This document shows positions 43,809 to 54,378 of a DNA stretch of 64,000 bases, one piece after another. Made by a program: the position numbers and the translations under genes. The notes beneath the pieces are model-generated. The model had not been told where the DNA came from. It searched no databases and was given only the letters and a program-made list of their open reading frames with translations. This stretch comes from Marinicella meishanensis (GTDB taxonomy: Bacteria; Pseudomonadota; Gammaproteobacteria; Xanthomonadales; Marinicellaceae), in NCBI RefSeq assembly GCF_019931145.1, contig NZ_JAIOUV010000005.1, positions 1 to 64,000 of the forward strand, in the 5' to 3' direction. Each line of letters begins with the position of its first letter. Within the stretch, counting starts at the first letter, position 1.

Positions 43809-44786
43809 ATGACAACAACGAAAGCATCGCCCAAAAACCGCAGTGAAAAAGAACTCATTGTCATGGGTCTGAGCATCACCTATGCCATTTGTGTGGGCAT
43901 CTTTGCGGCCATCAGATTGCTCAATCAGGATTGGATGATCGGCCTGCTGGATGTGGTCTTGGCTTTGTTTGGGTTGTATGTTTTTGTGGTGGTGTGGCAA
44001 ACCAGAAAAACCGAGTTTCCGGCTTTGGCCATGGCCATCATCACGGTGGTTGGCACCATCGCCACCATCATTCTCAAAGGGCCTGATCAAGTGTATTGGG
44101 CCTACCCATCAGTGGCTTTGGTGTTCTATTTGCTGCCAACCCGTCAGGCATTGGTGTTGTGGCTGATCTCAGCTGCGGTGATTCTGTATTTGTTGATTGA
44201 CTTACCCACCATCAAACTGGTGTCCATTGCCATGACCTTGTTCATCACCAGTTTCTTTTGTCACGTGTTTTCATCGAAAATGCACCAACAACACGCCCGC
44301 TTGCGCCGGGCTGCTCATGAGGACGTGCTGACACAAATCAAGAATCGGCGGGCTTTCAATCGCGACACCGAGCTGTTGGAGTCTTCCACCCAACCGGAAT
44401 CGGCCATTTTATTTGACCTGGACCACTTCAAAAAGGTCAATGACTATTTTGGCCACGCCACCGGTGACCGGGTGTTGAAACAAGCCACCGAAGCGGTCAA
44501 AGCCCAACTGGATCACCCCGAATTGTTATATCGAATCGGTGGCGATGAGTTCGCCATTTTGTGCCCCGGGGAAGATTTCAACCATGCCTACCAATTGGCC
44601 AAGGACATTCACCAGCAGTTCAATGCCGGGGCTTTGCATGAAGAGCATGGCTTGACCTTGTCCATGGCGGTGTCACAAAAAGAATACAATGAAAGTGTCA
44701 GGGAATGGTTGGGGCGATTGGACAGCGCCTTGTTCAAAGCCAAAAAATCAGGTCGTGACTGCATCATCAAAGCAGTCAGATACTGA
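43809..44786 (+). CDS. Six-helix membrane diguanylate cyclase (GGDEF)
   Basis: 325 aa. Six hydrophobic segments (about 17-155) form an input region without a recognised sensor domain, followed by a GGDEF domain. DVLTQIKNRRAFNRD, LFDLDHFKKVNDYFGHATGDRVLK and RIGGDEFAIL are intact, so it should make c-di-GMP. The inhibitory-site position reads DHPE, not RxxD. TAGAAT lies exactly six bases before the ATG, with AAGG between. This is the second cyclase in the window, and the only one without TPR repeats. Confidence 0.92.
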   Translation: MTTTKASPKNRSEKELIVMGLSITYAICVGIFAAIRLLNQDWMIGLLDVVLALFGLYVFVVVWQTRKTEFPALAMAIITVVGTIATIILKGPDQVYWAYPSVALVFYLLPTRQALVLWLISAAVILYLLIDLPTIKLVSIAMTLFITSFFCHVFSSKMHQQHARLRRAAHEDVLTQIKNRRAFNRDTELLESSTQPESAILFDLDHFKKVNDYFGHATGDRVLKQATEAVKAQLDHPELLYRIGGDEFAILCPGEDFNHAYQLAKDIHQQFNAGALHEEHGLTLSMAVSQKEYNESVREWLGRLDSALFKAKKSGRDCIIKAVRY

Positions 44787-44842
44787 AGGAAACCGCGTGC
44801 AGGAGTCACGATTCTCAACTTTTGAGAACCGCCCGGGTGAAA

Positions 44843-47800
44843 ATGAACTCAGCCAACACAGTGCCTGGTAATGGCCCCATGACAGCCCAACAAATCAACC
44901 TGTATTTCAGCCATGAAGTGGAACAGCTGGCCGCACAGCTGAGCCGTCAACTGCAGCTGGAACGGACCCAAAGCAGCAATCCATTGCGGCCGGCGACGGT
45001 GATTGTACCCAATGCCAACATGCAGCGTTTCCTGCAGTTACACATGGCAGCCAGTACCGGTATCAGTGCCAATTTAGAGTTTCCGTTTCTGGAAAATGGT
45101 TTGAGCCAATACCTGAATTTACTGGAGCCACATGCCGCACCGGTGATGTGGACGCAGTCTGATTTGGCCATTCAGTTGTTCGTTTTGATGAGCGATTCAG
45201 GGATCATGCAACACCCAGACCTGCAACCCATCCAGCGCTATTTACAACAACCAGAGAATGCGGCCTTGCAAAGCCGCAAACGCTGGCAATTGGCCAACCG
45301 ATTGGCGGTCTTGTTCATCAGTTATGACTTTCAGCGCCCGGAGATGGTGGTGCAATGGCTGGACCAAAAGTTGCAATTCAAACACAGCAGCGATCCCTAT
45401 CTGCCAGCCATGGAGCAGGCGCAAATGCACTTGTATCAGCACTTGTTTGGGGGCCGGGCGGAGCCCGCAGGTCGCAGCTTGATCCAACGGTTTCGGGCGG
45501 TGGATTGGGCGCAAAGCTTTGAACTGAACAGCTCCATGCACTTGTTTACCCCAACGCGTTTATCGGCTTTTCATCGGCATTTGTTGGCGCATTTGGCCAG
45601 GCACCTGCCGGTACACATCTATCAATTGAATGTCTGTTGTGAATATTGGGAAGACATGACCACCGAAGGAGAAGACCGGTGGTTGAACAACGTCCGAGCG
45701 GCCGAAATCAAGGTCCACGATCAGGCTGGTGCGCGCCTGGCTGAGCCGATGGATGAGACGACCAATCAGGCGGAGTTGTATTTTGAAATGGGCGATGACA
45801 TGACCGAGAATCCATTGCTCAAAGCCTGGGCCAAACCAGGGCGTGAATCTTTGCGCCTGTTCAGCCAATTGGAAGACGATGCGATCCACCTGAATGTGGC
45901 GTTCAATCCAGATTGGTTGATCACCCCACGCAGCCCTGAACGGCATGCGTTACACATCATCCAAGACACCGTCTTACAACGCCTGCCGGCTGAGCCGGTG
46001 CTCAGCTGCATCGATCAATTGGCTTCATTACAACTGGCCCGGGCACCATCCATTCACCGCGAAGTGGAAGCGGTTTATCACAGTGTGTTGACTCAATTAC
46101 AGCAACAACCCGAATTGCAACTGACCGATGTGGCCATTTTGGTCACCGACATGGATGCTTATCGACCGGTGATTGAGCAGGTGTTTGCCGAACAAAACAG
46201 CCAGCTGCCGGTACAACTGCCGTATTCATTGATTGATTCATCGGCGCAAAACAACAGCCGTTATGCCCAGGCCGTGTTGGCGCTGTTGGATCTGTTGGCG
46301 CATGATTTTTTGCGGGCCGATGTGTTGCGCTGGTTGGCCAATGACTGTGTCCAACAAGCCTTGGGTTTGACCGGTGATCAATTGGCCGACTGGTTGCAAT
46401 GGTGCAGTCAACTGGGAATCTACAGCGGTTTTGACCACCTGTATGAAACCCGCGACAGCGGGGCCGACGGGCCGGCAGCAATGTCAGCTTTGTCGCGTCG
46501 TTTCACTTGGCAACAGGGGTTGCAGCGGATGCGCCTATCCCTGGTCAGTGAAGAGACCGCCTGGCATTTTCAAGACGTCGAATCATTGGGTCAATTGGCT
46601 TGGATCATTGAAGGTTTGGCGCATTGGCAGCGTCAATTACAGGCGCCAAAGTCGGTGCAGGCCTGGCATGCCATGTTGAGTCAATTGCTGGGCTCCTACG
46701 TGGCTGTGCCACCGGATCATCCAGCCGAAGAAGCGGTCCAATTGTCCTTGTTTGGTGCCCTGGACCAATTGCTGTTGCACGCGGCCGATACCACCATGGA
46801 CTTCACCGATTTGCGCGTGTATTTGGAGCAGGCCCTGGTTGACCTGACGGCCAACAAAGGCAGTTACCTCAGTGGGGGGTTGGTCTGTGCGGCTTTGCAG
46901 CCCATGCGGCCGATTCCTTTCAAAGTCATCCATGTGTTGGGTTTGGATGAACGGTCGTTTCCCGGTGAGGTGTTCAAAGATGCTTTGGATTTGACCCAGC
47001 GCAGTCGCCGTTTGGGTGACATCAACACCACAGAAAACATGAATTACTTGTTCCTCGAAACGTTGATGTGTACCCGGGAAAAGTTGTGTTTGAGTTATGT
47101 GGCACAAGACCTGATCAAAGACGAAACCATCTTGCCTTCATCCACATGGCAACAACTGCATGAATATGCCAGCAGCTTATTGGACACCCAGGCTTTGGGC
47201 CTGAAGTCCTATCCAGTGACCACCATTCCATTAGACCGGGTGGCCACCTCGGCACAGGCCCCTGATCCAGTGGATGCGGGTTGGTTGACCAATCACTCAC
47301 CGCTGGATCATCAAACAGCCGTGCGCAGCCACCAATACAAGCACAGCGGCGGCCAAAAACATGACCAAGCAGCGGTGGCAGAGGATCATCAAAGCTCAAT
47401 ACCCAGTGATGAAACCACCGATTGGCAGGTGTCGGATCTGGTGCGTTTGTTGGAAAACCCGTTGTTGAGTTATGTCGAACAAATGGGGGCTTCGAAACAA
47501 CTGATCGATGATGAGCTGAACACCGAACACGAACCTTTTGCCTTGGATGGCTTGTCCAGGCACCGCCTGTTTGAGGCGTCGATGGCAACCTATTTGGCTG
47601 ACCTGCAGCAAGCGGATGCCCCCAGTCTTGAATCGGTGTTGCGGCAGCAGTATGAACAGTTGGCCAATCAATCGCAGTTGCCGATCGCCTTGTTTGCAGA
47701 TTTGCAGACATTCAAACTGCAAGATCATGACAGTTTTCCTGAATTAATCAAGGCTCTGGCAAAATTGGAACCCCTGAATGGTCCCGTGGTGTTTGGCGAT

Positions 47801-48493
47801 GCCTGGCACGACTTGGCGGCGGCCAATCAATTGTCAGCCACCAGCCTCGAGGTGAATGGGCACATTCACCAGCTGCATGGCAGCTGGGCAGGCTTGTATG
47901 CCGATGATGGGGTCCTGTGCCATCAGGTGGTGGTCAGCTCCAGTGTATACAAAACTTGGCACAAAGCCTTGATCAAACCATTTTTGTGCTGGTGCCAGGC
48001 ACAATTGGATGACACATTGACAGTGGCTGAAAATTTTCAGTTGAGTGTGGTGTTTCGGGACCAAATCAAGACCATCACCTTGCGGCGTTGGTCAACCGGT
48101 GAAGTGTCTTTCAGCAGTGACAGCCAAATCCGTGCTTATCTGGCCGGTTTGTTGAGTGGGTTGATGGAGCCTCAAACGGTTAATTTGCCTTTTGATTCAT
48201 TGCATAGCCTGACAGTACCCATCAGTGAACGACCCCAACAAATTCCTTATTTAAAAGCCAGCAGCAAAGCCAAAACGGTGCATGCCTTGGCTTTGGACCC
48301 TGAGCTGTTGGAAGCTGGAGATTGGACCCAGATACAGGACACCTATCAAAGTAAGGCAGAAGCATGGATCGAAGAGAAAGGCTATTTTGAAATGCTCAAA
48401 GCGATCGATTGGGAATATGCCCCCAATGCCTTGACGACCTACCGACAACGTTTGCTGCCTTTGCACGTGATGGCCGGAGCAGAAGGATTGTGA
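44843..48493 (+). CDS. recC: Exodeoxyribonuclease V gamma subunit RecC
   Basis: 1216 aa from the ATG at 44843, chosen for a GGGTGA ribosome-like site; ATG 44879 is an alternative, since INLYFSHEVEQLAAQL is where homologues start. INLYFSHEVEQLAAQ, VIVPNANMQRFLQLHMA, LFTPTRLSAFHRHLL and VIHVLGLDERSFPGE are typical RecC segments. It is the Chi-recognition subunit of the RecBCD helicase-nuclease for double-strand break repair. The order recC-recB-recD with overlapping ends is the usual pseudomonad-type operon. Confidence 0.95.
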   Translation: MNSANTVPGNGPMTAQQINLYFSHEVEQLAAQLSRQLQLERTQSSNPLRPATVIVPNANMQRFLQLHMAASTGISANLEFPFLENGLSQYLNLLEPHAAPVMWTQSDLAIQLFVLMSDSGIMQHPDLQPIQRYLQQPENAALQSRKRWQLANRLAVLFISYDFQRPEMVVQWLDQKLQFKHSSDPYLPAMEQAQMHLYQHLFGGRAEPAGRSLIQRFRAVDWAQSFELNSSMHLFTPTRLSAFHRHLLAHLARHLPVHIYQLNVCCEYWEDMTTEGEDRWLNNVRAAEIKVHDQAGARLAEPMDETTNQAELYFEMGDDMTENPLLKAWAKPGRESLRLFSQLEDDAIHLNVAFNPDWLITPRSPERHALHIIQDTVLQRLPAEPVLSCIDQLASLQLARAPSIHREVEAVYHSVLTQLQQQPELQLTDVAILVTDMDAYRPVIEQVFAEQNSQLPVQLPYSLIDSSAQNNSRYAQAVLALLDLLAHDFLRADVLRWLANDCVQQALGLTGDQLADWLQWCSQLGIYSGFDHLYETRDSGADGPAAMSALSRRFTWQQGLQRMRLSLVSEETAWHFQDVESLGQLAWIIEGLAHWQRQLQAPKSVQAWHAMLSQLLGSYVAVPPDHPAEEAVQLSLFGALDQLLLHAADTTMDFTDLRVYLEQALVDLTANKGSYLSGGLVCAALQPMRPIPFKVIHVLGLDERSFPGEVFKDALDLTQRSRRLGDINTTENMNYLFLETLMCTREKLCLSYVAQDLIKDETILPSSTWQQLHEYASSLLDTQALGLKSYPVTTIPLDRVATSAQAPDPVDAGWLTNHSPLDHQTAVRSHQYKHSGGQKHDQAAVAEDHQSSIPSDETTDWQVSDLVRLLENPLLSYVEQMGASKQLIDDELNTEHEPFALDGLSRHRLFEASMATYLADLQQADAPSLESVLRQQYEQLANQSQLPIALFADLQTFKLQDHDSFPELIKALAKLEPLNGPVVFGDAWHDLAAANQLSATSLEVNGHIHQLHGSWAGLYADDGVLCHQVVVSSSVYKTWHKALIKPFLCWCQAQLDDTLTVAENFQLSVVFRDQIKTITLRRWSTGEVSFSSDSQIRAYLAGLLSGLMEPQTVNLPFDSLHSLTVPISERPQQIPYLKASSKAKTVHALALDPELLEAGDWTQIQDTYQSKAEAWIEEKGYFEMLKAIDWEYAPNALTTYRQRLLPLHVMAGAEGL

Positions 48494-51400
48494 TCACGGT
48501 AACCCAGCCAGAAGACATCGACATCCGGCGCCATGCGGTGATTGAAGCATCGGCCGGCACCGGGAAAACCTACACCATCACCCACCTGGTTTTGCGCCTG
48601 TTGCGCGACGGCTTGAAAATCAACGAGGTCTTGCTGGTGACCTTCACCGACAAGGCAACCAGTGAATTGAAAGCCCGTTTGCGTCAGTTGTTGCAGCAAT
48701 CGGTGTTGGATCCGAGAACAGCAGTGCACGATCGCAGCCTGCTGCAGGATGCCTTGCGGGATTTGTCACAAGCCAGCATCCACACCATCCATGGCTTTTG
48801 CCAGCGGGTGCTCAAAGAATGTGCTTTTGAGCAAGCCGCCGCCCTGGAAAAATCTTTGGTGGATGACCAAACCGTCTTGCTGCAACAACTGCATGCCTTA
48901 AAGCGCAGCTGGCCGGCCATCGAAGGCATTGAAATCAAGCTGTCAAAAACCGGTTTCCCCATGAGGAAATTGGATGAGCTGTTGCAAGATTTGGCACAAA
49001 AGATGCGCCCTGGGGATCAACTGATCCCGATGGACCCAGAATGGCGTCTGGCAACAGCCAAAGCCATCCATCAGGAATTTGACTTGCCAGATCAACAAGC
49101 CTTGGAAGATTCATTGCGAAATTTAAAAGGGTTGTCTAATGGAAAAAAACGTTTTCGCATAGAGCATTTAAATGCTTTGCTTAAAGAGACGTCACAACTC
49201 ATTGAAAAAACCCTGAATACTCAAATGCTGGCGCAACACGCCAGCGAAATGAAGGATCGTTTTGACAAACTGTTGAATGCAACAGAATTGCAGGAAGTCA
49301 TGGATGCCAATGATGCGGCTGCTGACAACCTGTTTTTAAGCACTTATCATCAGCTCATGCCCTTGGTGATGGCTTGTGATGCGGCTTATCAAGCCGATCG
49401 CTTTCAATTCGTCATCGAGCAGGTACAAGCCTTGCGCCAACGCGTCAAACAACACAAAGTCAGCCAGGGGCAGATCAGTTATGATGACATGATCGGTGAC
49501 TTGGCTCTGGCCTTGAGTACCGAAGCCGGGGAGGCCGAACAACCGTTGACGGCGCGCTTGCGGGCCCGCTACCGGGTGGCACTGATTGACGAGTTTCAAG
49601 ACACCGATCCGCAGCAATGGTCCATTTTCAAGCACTTGTTTGTGCCAGCAACTGCCGACCACCGCCTGGTCTTGATCGGCGACCCCAAACAAGCCATTTA
49701 TGGCTTTCGTGGGGCTGACATCCACACCTATGAAGCGGCGAAAAAGCACTTGTTGAGCCCAGCGGTGGGCGGTCAGGGCTATCGCCTGGCCACCAATTAC
49801 CGATCACTGCCAGAATTGGTAACCGGTTTGAATCAGTGGTTCACCTTCAACAGCGAGGAGGAACCCGCCTGGTTCCAGCCAGATGACGTGGTGGTGGACT
49901 CCCCCAGTGAAGAAGAACGGGTGAAAAATGGTGGTCCTGTGTTGCTTCAGGATGACAGCGGTTTGTCGGCCATCCATGCCATCACCACCGACAAACTGGA
50001 CCTGCCAGTCAATGGTTTGCGCCAAGCACTGGCCGAGCAAATGGCCCAAACCATGGCCCAACGTTTGCTTGGACGGGTGCGTTTCATGCGGGGGCAGCAG
50101 GAACAGACATTAACAGCGGGGGACATCTGTGTGTTGGTGCGCAACAAAAAAGAGGCCAAGGCGGTGGAGGCGGCGCTGGATGAGCGTTCCATACCGCATG
50201 CGTTTTACAAAAAAACCGACCTCTATCAGTCCGAAGCGGCGGTGCAAATCCAGTTGATTTTGACGGCCTTGGCCTTCCCGCATTTGAAGCAACACCTGAC
50301 CAATGCCTGGATGGGTTTGTTTTTTGATTTATCCACGCAGCAGTTGCAGCGGCTGCAAAGCCATGACACCACGGCCCATAACCACCCCGAATTGAAGGCC
50401 TTTTGGTCCTTGTGGCTGACCCTCAAAGCCCAGGCGGCACAACGTGATTGGGTGGCTTTGTTTCACACCTTACTGGCAGGCAGTGGCACCCGTGAACGCT
50501 TGTATCTGCAGCAAGAATGGCGCCTGTTGGCCAACCTCCAACAAATCATTCAAGAATTGTTGAAAGTGGCCTTGGCGCAACAAGCAGACGCTCATGGCCT
50601 GTTGCATCAGTTGTTGCAATGGCGCGCCAGCAAAGCCATCACCAAAGAAGATTGGCAACAAAAAGACACCGAACAGTCGGCGGTGCAAATCATGACCATT
50701 CACAGCAGCAAGGGTTTGGAATTCCCGGTGGTGTTCTTATTTGGGGGCTTTGCGGCCGATCAGCGCAACACCGCTGACTACAGCAAATACCCGGCTGAAG
50801 ATCGGTCTGGTCAGGTGTTTGATTTGGTCGAGAAGAACCACCCCAAACAACAAGCCGAATCCATGGCTGAACAGCGGCGGTTGTATTACGTGGCCATGAC
50901 CCGGGCGGTGTACAAGCTGGTCTTACCGGTGTACAGCGAAAACACCTACCGGCCCAATGGCCAGTCTTTTTATCATCACGATGTGATTAAGCGCAGCTTG
51001 GCCAGCGGTCTGTTAAGCCATGACATCAGGGCGCTGCCAAATCAGGATGTGGCAGAAGCCGATACCGGCAGCACCCCCATGCCGCCACCACCTTTGCCCC
51101 CGGTGCCCAATGATTTGGCGCAGCGGCGGCGGGTGATTCATTCATTTTCATCGCTGCAGCGTCCAGCGGCCGAACACACCGATGAACTGGATAACCACTT
51201 CGGCCAATTGTTGCGCCATGAAGGTTTGCAAGCCGATGACCGTGCGTCCATCGCGGAAGATGACATCGAGCGGCCATCGATTCCTGGCGGGGCGCAAACA
51301 GGCAATGTGTTGCACGGTATTTTTGAGCATGTGGATTTCGCTTTGGCCTTGCAAAATAATTTGACAGAATTCATTAAAAATCATCAAGTTAAAGCAGTGA

Positions 51401-51993
51401 TTGAAAGTCAAATGAAGGCTTTTTTGATGGCCGATGGTGTGTTGTTGGATGCACAAGGTGCGGTGCACAGCGCCTATTCACAAGAGTTTGCCGCCTGGGT
51501 GTGGCACACCCTGAACAAACCCATTGCGGCGTTGGATGGTCTGCGCCTGGGTGAGTTGAAACCGGCTGATCGCCGGCATGAAATGTCGTTTCATTGGTGC
51601 CATGCCGGGCAGTTTTTAACGGGTTTCATTGATTTGTTGTTCAAAGTCGATGGGCCTGACGGCAGTGAATACTACATTTTGGATTGGAAGAGTAATTTCA
51701 GTGCCCAGGGGTATGCACCTGAGGTGCTGTCACAAACAGTGATGCAAGCGCACAAATACCACGACCAATACAAATGGTATGCCTTGGCGGTGAAAAGTTG
51801 GTTGGCCCAAATGACCCAAAACCCAAAGGCTCGATTGGCAGGTGCCTTGTATGTGTTTTCTCGCGGTATTGATGCTGCGGTCGATGATCAAGCGGGTATT
51901 TTTTATCAAGACTTGAGCACCGATTCATTCGGCATTAAGCAACTGCAGCAACAGCTGTTGGCCCAGATCAACAACGGTGGGTCCCAGACATGA
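48490..51993 (+). CDS. recB: Exodeoxyribonuclease V beta subunit RecB
   Basis: 1167 aa from the GTG at 48490, which overlaps the recC stop as GTGA; the longer frame lies within recC. UvrD-like motor: EASAGTGKTY (Walker A, 19-28), LIDEFQDTDPQQW (motif II), LIGDPKQAIYGFRGAD and TIHSSKGLEFPVVFLF. The C-terminal nuclease domain has GFIDLLFKVDG and YILDWKSN, the Asp...Asp-x-Lys active site. It is the 3'-5' helicase and sole nuclease of the complex. The adjoining GTGA overlap should keep RecB and RecC amounts in step. Confidence 0.97.
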   Translation: MITVTQPEDIDIRRHAVIEASAGTGKTYTITHLVLRLLRDGLKINEVLLVTFTDKATSELKARLRQLLQQSVLDPRTAVHDRSLLQDALRDLSQASIHTIHGFCQRVLKECAFEQAAALEKSLVDDQTVLLQQLHALKRSWPAIEGIEIKLSKTGFPMRKLDELLQDLAQKMRPGDQLIPMDPEWRLATAKAIHQEFDLPDQQALEDSLRNLKGLSNGKKRFRIEHLNALLKETSQLIEKTLNTQMLAQHASEMKDRFDKLLNATELQEVMDANDAAADNLFLSTYHQLMPLVMACDAAYQADRFQFVIEQVQALRQRVKQHKVSQGQISYDDMIGDLALALSTEAGEAEQPLTARLRARYRVALIDEFQDTDPQQWSIFKHLFVPATADHRLVLIGDPKQAIYGFRGADIHTYEAAKKHLLSPAVGGQGYRLATNYRSLPELVTGLNQWFTFNSEEEPAWFQPDDVVVDSPSEEERVKNGGPVLLQDDSGLSAIHAITTDKLDLPVNGLRQALAEQMAQTMAQRLLGRVRFMRGQQEQTLTAGDICVLVRNKKEAKAVEAALDERSIPHAFYKKTDLYQSEAAVQIQLILTALAFPHLKQHLTNAWMGLFFDLSTQQLQRLQSHDTTAHNHPELKAFWSLWLTLKAQAAQRDWVALFHTLLAGSGTRERLYLQQEWRLLANLQQIIQELLKVALAQQADAHGLLHQLLQWRASKAITKEDWQQKDTEQSAVQIMTIHSSKGLEFPVVFLFGGFAADQRNTADYSKYPAEDRSGQVFDLVEKNHPKQQAESMAEQRRLYYVAMTRAVYKLVLPVYSENTYRPNGQSFYHHDVIKRSLASGLLSHDIRALPNQDVAEADTGSTPMPPPPLPPVPNDLAQRRRVIHSFSSLQRPAAEHTDELDNHFGQLLRHEGLQADDRASIAEDDIERPSIPGGAQTGNVLHGIFEHVDFALALQNNLTEFIKNHQVKAVIESQMKAFLMADGVLLDAQGAVHSAYSQEFAAWVWHTLNKPIAALDGLRLGELKPADRRHEMSFHWCHAGQFLTGFIDLLFKVDGPDGSEYYILDWKSNFSAQGYAPEVLSQTVMQAHKYHDQYKWYALAVKSWLAQMTQNPKARLAGALYVFSRGIDAAVDDQAGIFYQDLSTDSFGIKQLQQQLLAQINNGGSQT

Positions 51994-53978
51994 AAATTTC
52001 CCCCACTGTTGCCTACCTGCAACAATCGTTTCCGGGCCATGATTTGGACTGGTCCTGGCTGCAAGATCAGTTGCTGTTGGATTTGGCCCACATCCAACTA
52101 CTCAGAGATGGTTTTCGCGAGTGGTCAATGACCGATGAGCGGTTGTTGTTGGTGCTGTTGTATTTGGTTGATGCCGTCAACCGCGGATCCTTGTGTTTGC
52201 AGTTGTCAGATCGGCGCCTGAAAAACGCCACCCAGCACCACCAACTGGGCGATTTGGGCCCCCATCTGGCCACTTTGGCTTGGGCTGATATGACCTTGTG
52301 GGGCCATGAAATTTTGTGGTGGCAAGGTGATCTTTTGTATTTCAAGCGCCACCACCATTTGCAACAGGCTTTGCAACATGACTTGTCTCAACTGCTGGCC
52401 CAGCCAAACCACCCACCAGCCGATGCCATCGCGATCAAAACAGCGATACAAAGCGTGGTAAGAGGCTTGCCCTATGAACTGGAACCCCAACAATTGCAAG
52501 CCTTGCTGACGGCGGTGCTGCAGCCATTCAGCATCATTTCCGGGGGGCCGGGAACGGGTAAGACCACCATTGTGCTCAGTTTGCTGCGGGTGTTGCATCG
52601 CTTGGGTTTGGCAGTGGAAGACATGGCCTTGGCCGCCCCCACCGGTCGCGCGGCCAATCGCGTGACCGAGTCCATCCGCGCGGGTTTGTCAGTGGGCGTG
52701 GGGGCAACAGACCGCCAGCATGACCCTGGCGATGATGAACTGGCTGCGCTGGAGGCCACCACCATCCATCGTTTGTTGGGTGCCCACCCACTGCGCGCTC
52801 AAAACCGCTATCATGCCAACAATAAATTGCCGCAGCGCTTGTTGGTGGTGGACGAGGTGTCGATGGTGGATTTGGCATTGATGCAACAATTGATTGCAGC
52901 GGTCGATCCAGGCACCCGGTTGGTGTTGCTGGGTGACCAATTTCAACTGCCTTCGGTACAAAATGGGGCGGTGTTGGCTGATTTGATGCCGCCACTGGGT
53001 CATGATGCATTGAATTCGGCTGAGTTTGTGGCGGAATTGCGCTCCATGTGGCCCACGGGTGTGGCTGAGTTGCCGGCTGTGGCGACCACTCAAGCCCCTC
53101 AATTGTTGACCGATCGGGTCACCATTTTGCAAACCTCTAAACGTTGCGAGCCGCACATTGCGGCTTTGAGTGAGCAGGTCAAAAATGGCGCCGTGTCTGT
53201 TTTTTGGCAAGCCGTTTCAGCGACCAATGCGGATGCGGTCTTGACCGGCAAATCGGCCCATGGCGCGCTGTGGTTGGATGCCTTGAAGACGCCCTGGGAG
53301 CCACTGCCACTGGCCTGGTTTGAGCGTCATTTTTTGCGGCCATCAGGCGGGCGTCGCAGTTACCGGCAGTTGTTGCAGCATCTACATGGGCAACAAACGC
53401 CAGATCAAACGGTGTTCAATGCCTGTTTGGCTGAGTTGTTTGCCTTGCTCAACACCCAGCGGATTTTGACCTTGACCCACCAAGGACCCACCGGCACCCA
53501 ACGCATCAATGCCGCCGTGGCTGGCTGGTTACAACAGCGGTTGGGGGTGACCGGTACCACCGATTGTTTTCATGGCGCGGTGATCATGGTGTTGCGCAAT
53601 GACCCGGCGTTGGGTTTGTACAATGGTGACATTGGTTTGGTGTTGGAACGGCAGCCGCAACAGTTTGTGGTGGCTTTTGCCACCGAGTCTGGGTTTGTTA
53701 TGCATTCGGTGCACCTGATCCCCGCCTACCAGTTGGCTTTTGCCATGACGGTGCACAAAAGCCAGGGCAGTGAATATGACCATGTATTGATGCCGTTGAC
53801 GGAACAATTGGACAACCCTTTGTTGACCCGAGAAATCATTTACACCGGCATGACCCGAGCCAAACAATCGGTGTGTCTTTATGGCAGCCAAGCGGCACTG
53901 AGTCAGTCCATAGCCAATAAAACCACCCGGCACAGTGGATTGTCTTTTTGGTACAATCAGGCAAAAAACGAGGATTGA
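51990..53978 (+). CDS. recD: Exodeoxyribonuclease V alpha subunit RecD
   Basis: 662 aa. Walker A GGPGTGKT at 185-192; LLVVDEVSMVD is Walker B; LVLLGDQFQLPSVQNGAVL and TVHKSQGSEYDHVLMPL are further superfamily 1B motifs. It is the 5'-3' helicase of RecBCD and enables nuclease activity. The start overlaps recB by four bases. The VOC gene follows 2 bases after the stop. Confidence 0.96.
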   Translation: MKISPTVAYLQQSFPGHDLDWSWLQDQLLLDLAHIQLLRDGFREWSMTDERLLLVLLYLVDAVNRGSLCLQLSDRRLKNATQHHQLGDLGPHLATLAWADMTLWGHEILWWQGDLLYFKRHHHLQQALQHDLSQLLAQPNHPPADAIAIKTAIQSVVRGLPYELEPQQLQALLTAVLQPFSIISGGPGTGKTTIVLSLLRVLHRLGLAVEDMALAAPTGRAANRVTESIRAGLSVGVGATDRQHDPGDDELAALEATTIHRLLGAHPLRAQNRYHANNKLPQRLLVVDEVSMVDLALMQQLIAAVDPGTRLVLLGDQFQLPSVQNGAVLADLMPPLGHDALNSAEFVAELRSMWPTGVAELPAVATTQAPQLLTDRVTILQTSKRCEPHIAALSEQVKNGAVSVFWQAVSATNADAVLTGKSAHGALWLDALKTPWEPLPLAWFERHFLRPSGGRRSYRQLLQHLHGQQTPDQTVFNACLAELFALLNTQRILTLTHQGPTGTQRINAAVAGWLQQRLGVTGTTDCFHGAVIMVLRNDPALGLYNGDIGLVLERQPQQFVVAFATESGFVMHSVHLIPAYQLAFAMTVHKSQGSEYDHVLMPLTEQLDNPLLTREIIYTGMTRAKQSVCLYGSQAALSQSIANKTTRHSGLSFWYNQAKNED

Positions 53979-53980
53979 TC

Positions 53981-54355
53981 ATGCAAAAAGTTCGTGGTGT
54001 GGGTGGTTTGTTTTTCAAATGCAAAGACCCGGAAAAATTGGCGGCCTGGTATCAGGCTCACATGGGCATCGCTTTGGATGGCAGCACCTATGGCATGCTG
54101 GATCCGCATCAAGCACGAGAACATGACCGCATGGTGTGGAGCACTTTTGCTGCCGACAGCGATTATTTTCAACCATCTGAGCAAAGTTTCATGTTCAATT
54201 TCATTGTGGATGACGTGGGCGCCATGTTGCAACAAATGGTGGCCGGTGGCGCCACCCAAGTGGGTGAAGTGGTGTCAGAGTCATACGGTGATTTTGGGTG
54301 GTTCTTGGATCCAGAGGGATTCAAAGTGGAACTTTGGAGTCCAAAATCTTTTTAA
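53981..54355 (+). CDS. VOC-superfamily (glyoxalase/bleomycin-resistance fold) protein
   Basis: 124 aa from the ATG at 53981, with AGGA upstream; the frame extension reads into recD. VGGLFFKCKDPEKLAAWYQAHMG and FGWFLDPEGFKVELW are the paired beta-alpha-beta halves of the fold, with the usual metal-type Glu in KVELW. The first His or Gln ligand is not obvious, so activity is uncertain. It is a possible small-molecule lyase or binding protein. It lies 2 bases after recD and may ride on that transcript. Confidence 0.82.
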   Translation: MQKVRGVGGLFFKCKDPEKLAAWYQAHMGIALDGSTYGMLDPHQAREHDRMVWSTFAADSDYFQPSEQSFMFNFIVDDVGAMLQQMVAGGATQVGEVVSESYGDFGWFLDPEGFKVELWSPKSF

Positions 54356-54378
54356 ATTCATTCCTTTATTGAGTTTTT

